Both the position numbers and the translations under genes were made by a program. Of a stretch of 48,919 bases of DNA, positions 1-10,168 are shown one piece after another. Under the pieces are notes generated by a model. That model saw only the letters and a list, made by a program, of their open reading frames with translations, made no database searches and was not told where the DNA came from. Each line of letters starts with the position of its first letter. Within the stretch, counting starts at the first letter, position 1. This DNA is from Opitutus sp. GAS368 (GTDB taxonomy: Bacteria > Verrucomicrobiota > Verrucomicrobiia > Opitutales > Opitutaceae): contig CAMBUJ010000004.1 of the NCBI GenBank assembly GCA_945871005.1, positions 1 to 48,919 on the forward strand, written 5' to 3'.

Positions 1-93
1 TTGCCCAACCAAGTCATCCTCCACCTTGGTCACTTCCCACGGTTCCGGCAGCAACAGCAACCGCCGGTAATGTTCATGCACGCTTATACTCAT
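1..93 (-). CDS. N-terminal fragment of an ISL3-like transposase, cut by the window edge
   Basis: Reverse translation from the ATG at 93 gives MSISVHEHYRRLLLLPEPWEVTKVEDDLVGQ, which resembles ISL3-family N-termini (LLxLPxPWEV). Only 31 codons are visible. Confidence 0.5.
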   Translation of the reverse strand, partial: MSISVHEHYRRLLLLPEPWEVTKVEDDLVGQ

Positions 94-554
94 CTTTACT
101 TTTTAGCTGCTTTTTAGTCCCTCACCCACAGCAAAACGGGAAGAACCCAGTCCTACCCCACCCTAAAAATGAAATCTTTAAGAAACCTCCTTATCGCTGG
201 TTTAATTTTATCCGGCAACTCGCATGCGGCGACTATCACCATTCCGATAGAGATTCTATGCCCTGATGCCGACATCCACACCTCGACAATCACTCTGGAT
301 ACCGGAACGTCGGGAGCGTCGGCGACCCAGCTTTTTTTGGAAGTTCATAATCTGCGATACCAGGGACAACTTTCGGTTCGTTTAAACAACACAGTTTGGG
401 TCGATCTATCCAATACGAATCCTAGAGTTACTTTTGTCGGCAATGACGGGAAACTGGGCGGCATCGGTGGCATCCAAGGAACCGTTGGACTCACCATCGC
501 ACTGGAACCGACTTGGATAAACTCGGGAACGCAAACACTGGATTTTCGGTTTAA

Positions 555-2086
555 CCCGAACGCCGAAGTTGGCGTGGGATTTAGTGGTGGGAAGAGGCGG
601 TAGTCGCTAAGTGCAGGCACTCATAACGCAGGGCGATAGCGGGTCGGAATCCAACTTCGGCGGAGTTGGCGGTCGCCACTGCAAGGCGGCATCAATGAGG
701 GGCTTGTGTTTTGAAAGGCCGCCCCAGGCTTGCGACAGTTTGATTGCGATTTGTTTGCCGACGAGGCCGAGGATCGCACCGGCGACGAAGACCTGACTGC
801 GCAGGGTGGCGGGTTGGCGGTAGGGCTTTTCGGGCGTGACTTGACGCTGGTAAAGACTGAGCAGGTTGAAGGCGAAGAGTACGCCGAGGAAGGCGGATTC
901 GGTGCCGAAAAACTCGCGCACACAAAAGCCGCCGGCCGCCAATCGTTTTTGAGTTCCTCGATGCGCTGCTCGATACAGGCCCGCCCGTTGTAGTCGCGCC
1001 AGATGATCTCGGCGGATTCGGGGCGATTGGTGACGAAGATGCGGAAGGTGTAGCCGGGTACCTCGATGAGCCTGCGGCCAACCGCCGATTTGTCCTCCCG
1101 CTCGCGTTCGCGCAGCACCACGAAGCGTCGCTCCACGGTCCATCCGTGCAGTTTTAACCTAATCTCGCTGACCGCATAGTTGTCGTCGAGTGCGGTCCAT
1201 TCGGTCAGCCCTGTGCAACGTGCCCTGATCGAGGAAGTCATGCGGGCGACCACGATGTAGGGCAGCTTTTTTTCCTCCAAAAACGAGAGAAGCCCATTCT
1301 CGCAAAAACCACTGTCAGCGCGAACGCAGGCGATTTTTAATCCCGCCGGTGCCAGCGCCAACGCTTCCTGCAAAAACGCGACGACTCCGCGCGCCGAGCC
1401 GCAATTGCCGCTGCGCAACCAGCCGTGTAGAATGAACTGAGCCTCGGCCAACACCGCTAGCAGCGGGTGGTGACTGGCGCGCCCCCTGCGCTTTGGATTG
1501 TAGCCCTTGCGCGCTCCCTCCTGCTTGCCCTCTCGGCAGAACACCGTCGAGTCCAAGTCCAAGTGGAAGCCTGCGAGTGGCACTACCACCAAGGTGAGTA
1601 ACCACGACCATAGCGGCCGCCAAAACTCCTCTATATGTCGCTGGGTAAACCGACGGAAAAAGTCACGCACCGTGTCGTCGCCCGGGAATCGCCCGATGCC
1701 GAGCAGCGCATGCAAGGCCCGGTCCCCGCGCAACCAATCGACATGCGCAAAGCGACTGGCCCCGGTCACCACTGCGAACAGAAACGCAGTCAAGGTGTGT
1801 GCCAAAGGAATGCCGTTGGGCGAAGTCAGCGCCGGAAACGGCATGGCCTGCGCCACGCGGGCCCCGAAGCCGATCTGCTGCAAATAAACGATGAAGCTAC
1901 ACAACCCTCCGAAAGGCGTCACCGCCTTGGAGGTTTCGTCCACGACCACTTTAGCGCCCCCAAACAATGGGGTGACTGGCGTGGCGTCGGTTTTATGGGC
2001 ATCTGCGGTTGTGGTTTTTGTCATTCAACCACCTTACATTGATACGCTTTCGCGATTCCACTCCTGACTCAACTTAGGAGTTCAGG
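555..2086 (-). mobile_element. IS1380-like insertion sequence, about 1532 bp
   Basis: Imperfect terminal inverted repeats: left CCCGAACGCCGAAGTTG (from 555); right end reverse complement CCTGAACTCCTAAGTTG (ending 2086). 5-bp direct repeats TTTAA at 550-554 and 2087-2091. Contains a DDE transposase. Confidence 0.8.
607..2024 (-). pseudogene. IS1380-family DDE transposase with a frameshift near 940-950
   Basis: The N-terminal frame (621-2024) carries LDLDSTVFCREGKQEGARKGYNPKRRGRASHHPLLAVLAE and IACVRADSGF. The plausible C-terminus (LAAGGFCVREFFGTESAFLGVLFAFNLLSLYQRQ) lies in the -1 frame (ORF 607-1143). The junction is aaaaacgattggcg. Confidence 0.75.
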
Positions 2087-2465
2087 TTTAACGGAACAGA
2101 TGGACATGTTACAGCCGTTCGCGTTTTAACTATTCAACTGTTAACCCCACCGGACGCAGAAAATCCAACTGGGAGGAATGTTTTACCGACACCTTTACAG
2201 ACGACGATCCGACTCAATTGGACGCGCCTTCCAATTACCAGACTCCAGCCACCGTGGCCCAAGGAAAAGCACTATGGAGCCAAACGGGTAAATTGCTGAA
2301 TAACCCGATTGAGCGCCAGAGGATCAACGCATCCTGCGCGAGCTGCCACTTTGAAGATGGCGGAGATTTACGCTATTTCGCCTACTCCAATGCAACGATT
2401 TTAGCCCGCGCAAAATTTCATGGCCTAACCGCAGAAGAAGGAAATCAAATCGCCGCCTTTAACTG

Positions 2466-2631
2466 ACGGTGTATGCGTGACCGGATTACCCAAACAGGCG
2501 TAGTCGCCGTAACCTAGGTCGTCTGGCATGACGAGAATGATGTTGGGTTTGGCTGCCGGAGCGTCAGCAGCTTCGAGGACGACGAGCGGCGCCAGCAGCA
2601 GGGCGGTGAGGAGGGTGAGGGTGGTTTTCAT
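2466..2631 (-). pseudogene. Truncated sulfatase (N-terminal fragment only)
   Basis: MKTTLTLLTALLLAPLVVLEAADAPAAKPNIILVMPDDLGYGDYACLGNPVTHTPSV matches a sulfatase signal peptide plus N-terminus. The frame then runs into antisense of the cytochrome pseudogene. No CxPSR motif is present. Confidence 0.8.
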
Positions 2632-4016
2632 TTGGTTTCCAGAGGTTCCTTTTTCTTTCCGTCCTTCCAGATTTCGTCGAGCTTCGCAGACATTTCGGCC
2701 ACGATCTCAGGATGAGCGGCGGCAATGTCCTTGGTTTCGCTCAGGTCGTCCGTGAGGTTGTAGAGTTCGTAAGAGTCCTCCTGCGCGAGGTCGTTCTTAA
2801 CGACCTTCCATGGATGCTGAAGCAGTGCGCGGCCTTGGTATTCCCAGTAGAGGGATTCGTGGGTTGGTTGGGTTCCGGTGCCAGTGAGCACGGGGGCGTA
2901 GGAGAGGCCTTGCAGACCGCTGGGGGCATCAATACCAGCCAGGTCACAGGCGGTGGGGAGAAAATCCCAGAACGCGGAGACATGTGGTGATAGCTGGTTT
3001 GGCGAAATGCCGAGCGGCCAGCGAACGATGAAGGGAACGCGGATACCGCCTTCGTAGAGCGCGCGCTTACCGCCTCGAAGCGGGGCGTTGGATGCGAGAA
3101 ACCGGAGGTCGTAGCCACCTTCGGAGTGCGAGCCGTTGTCACTCGTGAGAATCACAACCGTGTTTTGATCGAGGTCTTTTTCCTTCAGCTTGGCAAGGAT
3201 GGAGCCGGTGGCTTCGTCGAGGCGGATGACCATCGCCGCGTATTGGATGGCCGCTTCGCGGTTGGCTGGAGTTTTCACGAAAGGCAGAACGGCGTCGCCG
3301 ATTTCCTGCCGGGCGCGTTCCACGGAATCCGCCGGGGCGCTGACCTGCGTATGAGGAACCGGGCAGGACATCAGCAAAAAGAATGGCTTCGCGGGCGATT
3401 GCCTATCCAGAAAATCCAATGCCTCACGAGTGTAGAGGTCGAGATCGTAGGTGTCGCCGGTTTTCCCGTGGTTTTCGGGGAGCGGGATGGTCTTCCCATT
3501 TTTGTAAACGAAGGGGGGAAAGCGCTTGTGGGCGTCCCTGTGGTCAGTTGTGCCGAGAAAGTGATCGAAGCCCTTTTGATTTGGGACGGCGGCATTCTGT
3601 GTGTTGCCGTTCACACAGGATTTGCCGATCATCGCTGTGGCATATCCCGCGTTCCGCAGCAGCGTGGCGATCGTGATGTCTTCGGGGTCTGGCTTGAGAT
3701 TATGCGGGCCGTTTCCACGAATGGACGAGTGTCCGGTATCACGGCCTGTCATCAGGCTACAGCGCGAGGGGGCACACACGGCGGAACCGCTGTAGTGCTG
3801 GGTAAACCGCACTCCCTCGGTCGCCATGCGGTCGATATTCGGCGTTTTGAAAAATCGCTGCCCTTGGCAGGAGAGATCGCCGTAGCCGAGATCGTCGGCC
3901 AGGATGAAGATGATGTTTGGTTTAGTTGCAGGCCTCGGCGCATCGGCGGCATACAGCGCAGCCAGCGGCACCAGCAGCAGGGTGGTGAGGAAAGTGAGGG
4001 TGTATTTCATGATCAA
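2628..4016 (-). CDS. Secreted S1-type sulfatase
   Basis: Signal peptide, KPNIIFILADDLGYGD, formylglycine motif CAPSRCSLMTGR, and VVILTSDNGSH. Confidence 0.93.
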   Translation of the reverse strand: MIMKYTLTFLTTLLLVPLAALYAADAPRPATKPNIIFILADDLGYGDLSCQGQRFFKTPNIDRMATEGVRFTQHYSGSAVCAPSRCSLMTGRDTGHSSIRGNGPHNLKPDPEDITIATLLRNAGYATAMIGKSCVNGNTQNAAVPNQKGFDHFLGTTDHRDAHKRFPPFVYKNGKTIPLPENHGKTGDTYDLDLYTREALDFLDRQSPAKPFFLLMSCPVPHTQVSAPADSVERARQEIGDAVLPFVKTPANREAAIQYAAMVIRLDEATGSILAKLKEKDLDQNTVVILTSDNGSHSEGGYDLRFLASNAPLRGGKRALYEGGIRVPFIVRWPLGISPNQLSPHVSAFWDFLPTACDLAGIDAPSGLQGLSYAPVLTGTGTQPTHESLYWEYQGRALLQHPWKVVKNDLAQEDSYELYNLTDDLSETKDIAAAHPEIVAEMSAKLDEIWKDGKKKEPLETK

Positions 4017-4066
4017 CTTCTGTGGTTGTTGTTATTCTGATAGTGGTTTCTTCGTTTCGTCGGCGG

Positions 4067-5410
4067 CTATTTCCCGATGGCCTCCTTCTTTCCTGTTTGA
4101 TCCTTCTTTCCTGGTTGATCCTTCCGTGTGCTCTGTCTTCTCAACTGTTCCTCTTCGCCGCCTGACGTATTTCCATCGGCTGGATTGAGTTCGGCGAGAA
4201 CCTTGGTGAGACGCTGGCGAGCGGACTTGCTCTCGGCAGTGTCGTTCTCAACCGCTACCGGCTTCTCAACGAATGGCGCGTCGCTCATGTCGAAAAGCTC
4301 GCCGCTTTCGTTCATCTTCCAACCCTGCTCGCGCACGAACCATTTGGGACCGAATTGCACAAACGCCCATTCACGCGGCGTGCCCTTTTCGCCGCGCAGT
4401 TGCGGCGCCAGGCTGATCCCGTCGAATTTAATCCCTGTCGGCGGCGTCACGCCCGCCAGTTCGAGAAATGTCGCGTGGGGGTCCGCGAAGCTTACGATGT
4501 CCGGCGACACTTTCCCAGCGGGCGTGGTTCCGGGCCAGCTTGCAATAAACGGCACGCGAGAGCCGCCTTCGAGCATGGAGAGCTTGCACCCGTTGACGAT
4601 TCGGCCGCCGATGGGCGAGGCACCGATCTTCCCACTGCCATTATCCCCGGAGAAAACAATGAGGGTCTTCTCCCGCAGACCCAGTTTTTCCAGCTCGGCG
4701 ACGAGCGCACCGACCTGTTTATCCATATATTCAATGTTGTCTTCATAACGGTCCGCCCCATCCTTCGCGCCCTGGGGCGAATCGGGCGTGTTCATGATGG
4801 GCGTATGGACAAAGTGCATCGCGTAGTAGAAAAAGAACGGCTGGTCTTTGTGCCGCTTGATGAAATCAATGGTGAACGCTTGGATGATGTCCGGGTTGTA
4901 GGCATCCTTTCCTGCGTTGATCGTCTGGCCATTTTTAATGTAGGTATCCTGCCAATACCAACCGCCCGCCGTGTTGTCGGAGCAGTATTCATCAAAGCCC
5001 CAATCGTCCGGCATTCCCCCGGTTTGCCGCCACTTCCCAGCCTGACCGGTCACATAGCCAGCCTGCTTCAGCAGATTCGCGATGGGTTGCTCGATACCAA
5101 CCTGATTCAGGCCGCCGGTGCGGAAAGGGTAGCGACCGCTAATCAAAGTAGTTCGCGACGGGGCACACATCGGCATGGCATAACACGTCTGAAAACGCAT
5201 ACCCGTCGCGGCAAGCTTGTCGATCTGCGGAGTTTTGCGCGATTCCGCGCCGTAGCAGCCGACCCCATCCATACCGAGATCGTCGGCAAGGATGAAGATG
5301 ATGTTGGGTTTAGTTGCAGGCTTCGGCGCATCGGCGGCGTGGAGCGAGGCCAGCGGAGCGAGCAGCAGGGCGGTGAGGAGGGTGAGGATCGTTTGCATGT
5401 TTGTTTTCAT
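4067..5410 (-). CDS. Secreted S1-type sulfatase
   Basis: KPNIIFILADDLGMDGVG, CAPSRTTLISGR, LIVFSGDNGS. Confidence 0.93.
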   Translation of the reverse strand: MKTNMQTILTLLTALLLAPLASLHAADAPKPATKPNIIFILADDLGMDGVGCYGAESRKTPQIDKLAATGMRFQTCYAMPMCAPSRTTLISGRYPFRTGGLNQVGIEQPIANLLKQAGYVTGQAGKWRQTGGMPDDWGFDEYCSDNTAGGWYWQDTYIKNGQTINAGKDAYNPDIIQAFTIDFIKRHKDQPFFFYYAMHFVHTPIMNTPDSPQGAKDGADRYEDNIEYMDKQVGALVAELEKLGLREKTLIVFSGDNGSGKIGASPIGGRIVNGCKLSMLEGGSRVPFIASWPGTTPAGKVSPDIVSFADPHATFLELAGVTPPTGIKFDGISLAPQLRGEKGTPREWAFVQFGPKWFVREQGWKMNESGELFDMSDAPFVEKPVAVENDTAESKSARQRLTKVLAELNPADGNTSGGEEEQLRRQSTRKDQPGKKDQTGKKEAIGK

Positions 5411-8400
5411 TGTTGGCCCAAATTTTCGAGTGAAAGCCTTGCGAGACCTTGGTGGTCGGGCGCGGGGCGGATATTGGCGGAGTAGTTGCCCCAGCGGAGG
5501 TGGTAGTCGAGCGTGTCGAGCAGGTAGAGGTAGTAGTTCTTATCCTTGAACTGGCCGTAGCGGGCGGTGGTGGCTTCGCCGTCGCCGTGGATGGTGAGGG
5601 CGAGCTTCGCCTCGCGGTCGTCCAAAGTGTAGGTGCGGATGGCCTGTTTGGCGGCGCTGGCTTCGTAGGTGAGGAGTTTGCCCTCGGGCACCGGCCAGCC
5701 CATCAGGTAAAAATCCCAGACATCCTTGCTCCAGGGTTGCGCGGGCTTTTGTGCCCAAACCGGCTTGTCGGTGCTGAAAAGCTCGATGCTGCCTTTGCCG
5801 CTGCCGAGGTGGCCTTCCGGATACGAGGACCAGTAGGTTTTTTTGTCCCAGTGGAGGCGGTCGAACTGGCCGCCAGTCTGGAATTTGATGCCGACTTCGA
5901 GATTCAACGGCTCGCCGGAACCCGGGATTTTACCCGTCGTGTCGAGGGGTGGGAGGTTTTTGAATTGATAGCCGATGTCCATGCGGCCGTTGGCGGCGAT
6001 CATGTAGGTGTAATCGACATCGAACGAGTCGAACTGCCCGGTGACATGGACCGCGATAGCGTTAGCTTTTTTCTCGATGCGGAGGTCTTTCAATTTCCAC
6101 GCTTCGAGCAAGGGGCTGTCGTAGATGGCGGTTTTGATGGCAACCGAGGATGCCTTGCCGATCGCAGAGTTGGTGCCTTTTTGACGGAATTCCTCGAGCT
6201 TGAAAACGTGCGGCAGCGGACCTACCAGAGGCACGCTTGCCGTGCCATGCTGGATGCTCTGGATGAGACCGGTGGCACGGTCGATCACGATGCTGAATTC
6301 CTTGCCTTGGATGGTGATCCGGCCATCGGCTTCGACCACTTGTGGCACTCCGGCCAGCGCGGGGGCTTCGGGTTTTGCGGGGGCGCCGAGCGTGATGCGT
6401 TCGTCGTCGATGAGTTTCTTCGAACGGTCGAGGAATGACAGGGCGATTTCCGTGCCGGCTTTCCAATCCGCAGCGGGAAGTTCAATGGCACCTTGCTGGT
6501 GAGGCGCGATCGGCGGGCCCTGCATATCCTGCGTCTTGCCATTGTAGCTGATGCGGATCGTAACCTGGTCGAGCGAGGTGTGGTCGAACCGGTTTTGAAC
6601 CGGCAGGGAAATCGGTTTGCCGGGTGAGAACTGCGCCACTTGCGTTTCCATCAAACGGACCGGGCTGTAGGCTTTTTTCACATTCCAGAATTCGGGCTTC
6701 GGACGGCGCCATTCGTCGACGATGCCCCAGCGGGCGGTGCCGTAAATATTGGGAAGCGTTTCGGAAACCGGGCGTTTCGCCGCGTCTTTCTCGAAGCGCC
6801 GCATGGCTCCGCGTGAGGATTTGGCAGTGGGGTCGGGACAGATTGTCATGTCATCCACATAGTTCCAGATCGCGGCACCGGTGCTTCCGTTGGAGGAGAA
6901 TAGTGCGGTCCACGCCTTATCCAGGCTGCGCCCCCAGTAGTCCCGGGCGTTAGGGTCATGGAACCATGTTTCGGCGGAATGCCCGAGCACATGCATCCAC
7001 TCGTCGTAGATGACGGGCTGTTTTGTCACCTCATAACTCTGGTCCCACATCGGGTAGTGCGAGCTTTTCACATCGTAGGTTTTGTGATCCGGGTCGTCCT
7101 TGACCTGATAGCTGGCGATGAGCGGGCGCGAGGCATCGAGGGTGCGGGCGACGTGGGCGGCGGCCGTGAAATTGCGGCCGAAGACGCTTTCGTTGCAGAG
7201 CGACCACAGAATGATGGAAGGGTGGCTGCCGTAGTTGAGAATCACCTCCCGCTGTTGATTGACAAAGAGGGGCTCAAACTGCGGATCGTCGTTCATGCCG
7301 ACCGACGGGCGGTTGGCTTTGCCTACATCCAACACCGCCGACTCGAGGGTCACATAGAGGCCTTGCTCGTCGCATTGATCGACGAATCCGGTGCCCGGAG
7401 GGTAGTGCGAGGTGCGGACGAAGTTCATATTCGCCTCTTTGAAAAGCTCCACATCAAGGGCGTCCACCGCAGGCTCGGGGACGATGCCCTTGAGCGGGTT
7501 GATGATGTGGCGGTTGGCGCCGCGGAGTTTCACCACCTTGCCATTGATGAGCATGTTTTTTTGATCATCGAAGCGGATGTCGCGAAACCCGATGTGCTTT
7601 GAATAAACCGCCGTAGCCTGTCCCGGCGCCTTGCTCGTGACCTCCAGGCGATACAAGCGCGGGTGCTCGGCATCCCAAGTTTGCGGGGAGGCGACCTCCG
7701 CCTTCCAAGTGACCTGCGGCTGGTCGAGCTTGCAATCGGGCGAGGCGAGCGGGACTTCCTTGCCCTCGGGATCGAAAAGCCGGAACGAAGCAGTCGCCTG
7801 CGGGTCAGGCGCTTCCACAATGCCCGTGACGGTAAGGGCAGCGGTTTTGCGGTCCTGAGAGAAAGGCGACGAAACGACGGGGAATTCGAAAAACGCCTTC
7901 GGTCGCGCCTGCAGCCAGACGCTTCGCACGAGTCCACCGATCGCGCGGACGCGTTTCCCGTTGAAGGCGATGTCTTTTTTGAGATCGGTAATTTCCAGCG
8001 CGATCCAGGCGTCCTGCCCGGGCTTCACCACCGAGGTGATGTCGCACTCCCAGGGGGTCCATCCGCCCTGGTGCTCGGTGATGAATTTTCCATTCACCCA
8101 AACGCGTGTGAACTCATGTGCAGCCTCGAAGCGGAGGCGGATTATTTGGCCCGCGAAATCCGCCGGGATGGCGACCTTGCGCTTGTAGGCCATCGGCTCG
8201 TCCTCCTTGATCGGATGCCCCTCGCGGAATACATCCCCCGGCACCGGCATCGTTTTCCATCCCGTCGGCTCCGCCAGTTTGTTCCAGAAGCCTTTCGGTG
8301 CGGGGATCTGGAAGTGCCAGGTGCCATCCAGCGAAACATCCGCGTCCCCCACCCCACTGAGCTTGTCGAGCGTCGTGGCCTGGCAGGGAATGGCAAAAGC

Positions 8401-8511
8401 CAAAAGTTGGAAAAGCAGCAGGGTCGAGAGGAGTTTAAGGTTCGTTTTCATTGTTGGTCCTGGAGTTTGACTATAATTGATTAAGCTAAAATTGGTTCCG
8501 TTGCGGTTCAC
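5407..8511 (-). CDS. GH2-family glycoside hydrolase (beta-galactosidase-like), secreted
   Basis: GH2 sugar-binding domain (WVNGKFITEHQGGWTPWECDIT), NFVRTSHYPP, acid/base region ILWSLCNES, nucleophile region PVIYDEWMHV, and a C-terminal LacZ-like small-chain domain. Confidence 0.9.
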   Translation of the reverse strand: MNRNGTNFSLINYSQTPGPTMKTNLKLLSTLLLFQLLAFAIPCQATTLDKLSGVGDADVSLDGTWHFQIPAPKGFWNKLAEPTGWKTMPVPGDVFREGHPIKEDEPMAYKRKVAIPADFAGQIIRLRFEAAHEFTRVWVNGKFITEHQGGWTPWECDITSVVKPGQDAWIALEITDLKKDIAFNGKRVRAIGGLVRSVWLQARPKAFFEFPVVSSPFSQDRKTAALTVTGIVEAPDPQATASFRLFDPEGKEVPLASPDCKLDQPQVTWKAEVASPQTWDAEHPRLYRLEVTSKAPGQATAVYSKHIGFRDIRFDDQKNMLINGKVVKLRGANRHIINPLKGIVPEPAVDALDVELFKEANMNFVRTSHYPPGTGFVDQCDEQGLYVTLESAVLDVGKANRPSVGMNDDPQFEPLFVNQQREVILNYGSHPSIILWSLCNESVFGRNFTAAAHVARTLDASRPLIASYQVKDDPDHKTYDVKSSHYPMWDQSYEVTKQPVIYDEWMHVLGHSAETWFHDPNARDYWGRSLDKAWTALFSSNGSTGAAIWNYVDDMTICPDPTAKSSRGAMRRFEKDAAKRPVSETLPNIYGTARWGIVDEWRRPKPEFWNVKKAYSPVRLMETQVAQFSPGKPISLPVQNRFDHTSLDQVTIRISYNGKTQDMQGPPIAPHQQGAIELPAADWKAGTEIALSFLDRSKKLIDDERITLGAPAKPEAPALAGVPQVVEADGRITIQGKEFSIVIDRATGLIQSIQHGTASVPLVGPLPHVFKLEEFRQKGTNSAIGKASSVAIKTAIYDSPLLEAWKLKDLRIEKKANAIAVHVTGQFDSFDVDYTYMIAANGRMDIGYQFKNLPPLDTTGKIPGSGEPLNLEVGIKFQTGGQFDRLHWDKKTYWSSYPEGHLGSGKGSIELFSTDKPVWAQKPAQPWSKDVWDFYLMGWPVPEGKLLTYEASAAKQAIRTYTLDDREAKLALTIHGDGEATTARYGQFKDKNYYLYLLDTLDYHLRWGNYSANIRPAPDHQGLARLSLENLGQQ

Positions 8512-8539
8512 CTCTTGATCATGAGGGTAAACCTTTTGT

Positions 8540-10168
8540 TCATTGGTTCATTTTCTTACGCTCTTTCACGGGAATCGTTTCCTCGAAATCGCCGTCCTGG
8601 GAGTCGTGTCGCGCTGATTTGGGTTTGATGCTCAACCACGCGTTCCATCGGGCACTCATCTGCTCCACGCGTTCCGGAAACTTTGCCGCGAAATTTTTGG
8701 CTTCAATCGGATCTGCATGGATTTGATACAACTCCCAGGGACCGCCGCTCGGATACACCAGTTTCCAGTCACCTTGGCGCACCGCCCGTTTTCCTGAAAG
8801 CTCCCAGAAGAGGAAGTTGTGCTTCTGCGGGGTTGCCCCTGTGAAGAGCGGCCGCAGGCTTTTGCCATCGGGCGGTAGCACTTCGCGGCTCTGGAAGGTC
8901 TTGGGATACTCCAGACCGGCCGCGTCCAACACGGTTGGGAGTAGATCAATCACGTGGCCCACATCATGCACGATCGCCCCAGGCTTCGAAATCTTCCCTG
9001 GCCAGCAGGCAATCAGTGGAACCCGGTTGCCACCTTCGTATTCTTCCCCTTTGAAGCTGCGCAATGGGGTGTTGCTCAGCGCGGCCCACGCCCGTCCATA
9101 GCTTTGCCAGGTATTTTCGGGACCAGGCATGACATGGGGAAGATTTCCCACCCGCAGCGGACGGCCGTCGCGGGTCTTTTCGTTGAGATATTTGCCCGGT
9201 CTGTTTGGCGAATATTCCTCCGCACACGCGCCGTTGTCGCTGGTGACGAGGATCAGCGTGTTGTCACGGCGACCGGTTTTTTCCAGAGCCTGCAGGATGC
9301 GTCCGACGCCCCGGTCCATACATTCAATCTGCGCGGCATAGACCTCCATGAGCCGCTGCTTCCATTCCGGATTCTTTTCATCCGTCCAAGCCGACACGTT
9401 CTTCTCCGGAGGAGAAAGGGTCACCTCGGCACCGACCAGTCCCATCTTTTTCATGCGGGCCAATCGTTCTTCGCGGAGCTGGTCCCATCCGGCCTTAAAG
9501 CGACCTTTATATTTGGCAATGTCCTCCTCGCGTGCATGCAGCGGCCAATGCGGAGCCGTATATGCGGCATATAAAAATAGAGGCTTATCGCGCGGGGTGT
9601 TGTTGATATAGCGCACCGCGTTGTCGGTGATCGCATCTGTATAATAGAAGCCAGGAGCCAGCGACTCCTTCTCGGCGGGCTCGCCATCGCGCGTCAGTTT
9701 GATCGGCGCAAAATAACTGCCGCAGCCCATCGGCGTACCGAAAAAATGCTCGAACCCGCGCGCCTGCGGTGTCTTCCGGGAGTCCCCGCCAATGTCCGCC
9801 ACCATGTCCCATTTACCCGCCATGTAGCGCGAGTAGCCCCCCGGGGCAAGACACTCCGCGATCGTTGCATCACGGCCGTTGTAAGCGCGGAGGGCATACT
9901 TACCGGTGAGCAACTGCTGGCGGCTCGGATTGCATTTAGCTTCGCTGTAATAGCTGGAAAAGCGCAGCCCGTTTGCCGCCAGCCGGTCAATGTTCGGCGT
10001 GTCAATCTCACCCCCGTAACAGCCGAAATCCGAATAACCCAAATCGTCGGCAAGGATGATAACTATATTAGGCTTTGAGTTGCCGTTGGGTTTCGGCGCA
10101 GCGGCGGCATGCAGCGCGGCCAGCGGCGCCAGCAGCAGGGCGGTCAGACGTGTGAGGGTGTGCTTCAT
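8540..10168 (-). CDS. Secreted S1-type sulfatase
   Basis: KPNIVIILADDLGYSDFGCYGGEIDTPNIDRLA, CNPSRQQLLTGK, LILVTSDNGAC. Confidence 0.93.
   Translation of the reverse strand: MKHTLTRLTALLLAPLAALHAAAAPKPNGNSKPNIVIILADDLGYSDFGCYGGEIDTPNIDRLAANGLRFSSYYSEAKCNPSRQQLLTGKYALRAYNGRDATIAECLAPGGYSRYMAGKWDMVADIGGDSRKTPQARGFEHFFGTPMGCGSYFAPIKLTRDGEPAEKESLAPGFYYTDAITDNAVRYINNTPRDKPLFLYAAYTAPHWPLHAREEDIAKYKGRFKAGWDQLREERLARMKKMGLVGAEVTLSPPEKNVSAWTDEKNPEWKQRLMEVYAAQIECMDRGVGRILQALEKTGRRDNTLILVTSDNGACAEEYSPNRPGKYLNEKTRDGRPLRVGNLPHVMPGPENTWQSYGRAWAALSNTPLRSFKGEEYEGGNRVPLIACWPGKISKPGAIVHDVGHVIDLLPTVLDAAGLEYPKTFQSREVLPPDGKSLRPLFTGATPQKHNFLFWELSGKRAVRQGDWKLVYPSGGPWELYQIHADPIEAKNFAAKFPERVEQMSARWNAWLSIKPKSARHDSQDGDFEETIPVKERKKMNQ

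Larger units (their letters stand above)
169..2466 (+). pseudogene. Secreted cytochrome-c-like (CxxCH) protein pseudogene: IS-interrupted, frameshifted and 3'-truncated
   Basis: 169-554 encodes a signal peptide and a beta-rich domain ending DFRF. The coding sense resumes after the IS (NGTDGHVTAVRVLTIQLLTPPDAENPTGRN), then needs a 1-nt shift near 2180 to reach DTFTDDDPTQLDAPSNYQ...CASCHFEDGGDLRYFAYSN...FHGLTAEEGNQIAAF. It stops at a junction with a sulfatase fragment. Confidence 0.75.

Noticed and set aside
940-955. Programmed -1 frameshift in the transposase
   Set aside because: The site (CTC AAA AAC GAT TGG) is not a good A-AAA-AAG/C slippery heptamer and IS1380 elements normally use a single ORF. 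An indel is simpler.
607-1143. Separate 178-aa gene downstream of the transposase
   Set aside because: Its sequence is the transposase C-terminus in the -1 frame. Treated as one frameshifted gene.
4355-8484. Long plus-strand ORFs (4355-5485, 5449-6438, 7663-8484 and similar)
   Set aside because: Antisense to sulfatase and GH2 genes with clear motifs. No recognisable domain on the plus strand.
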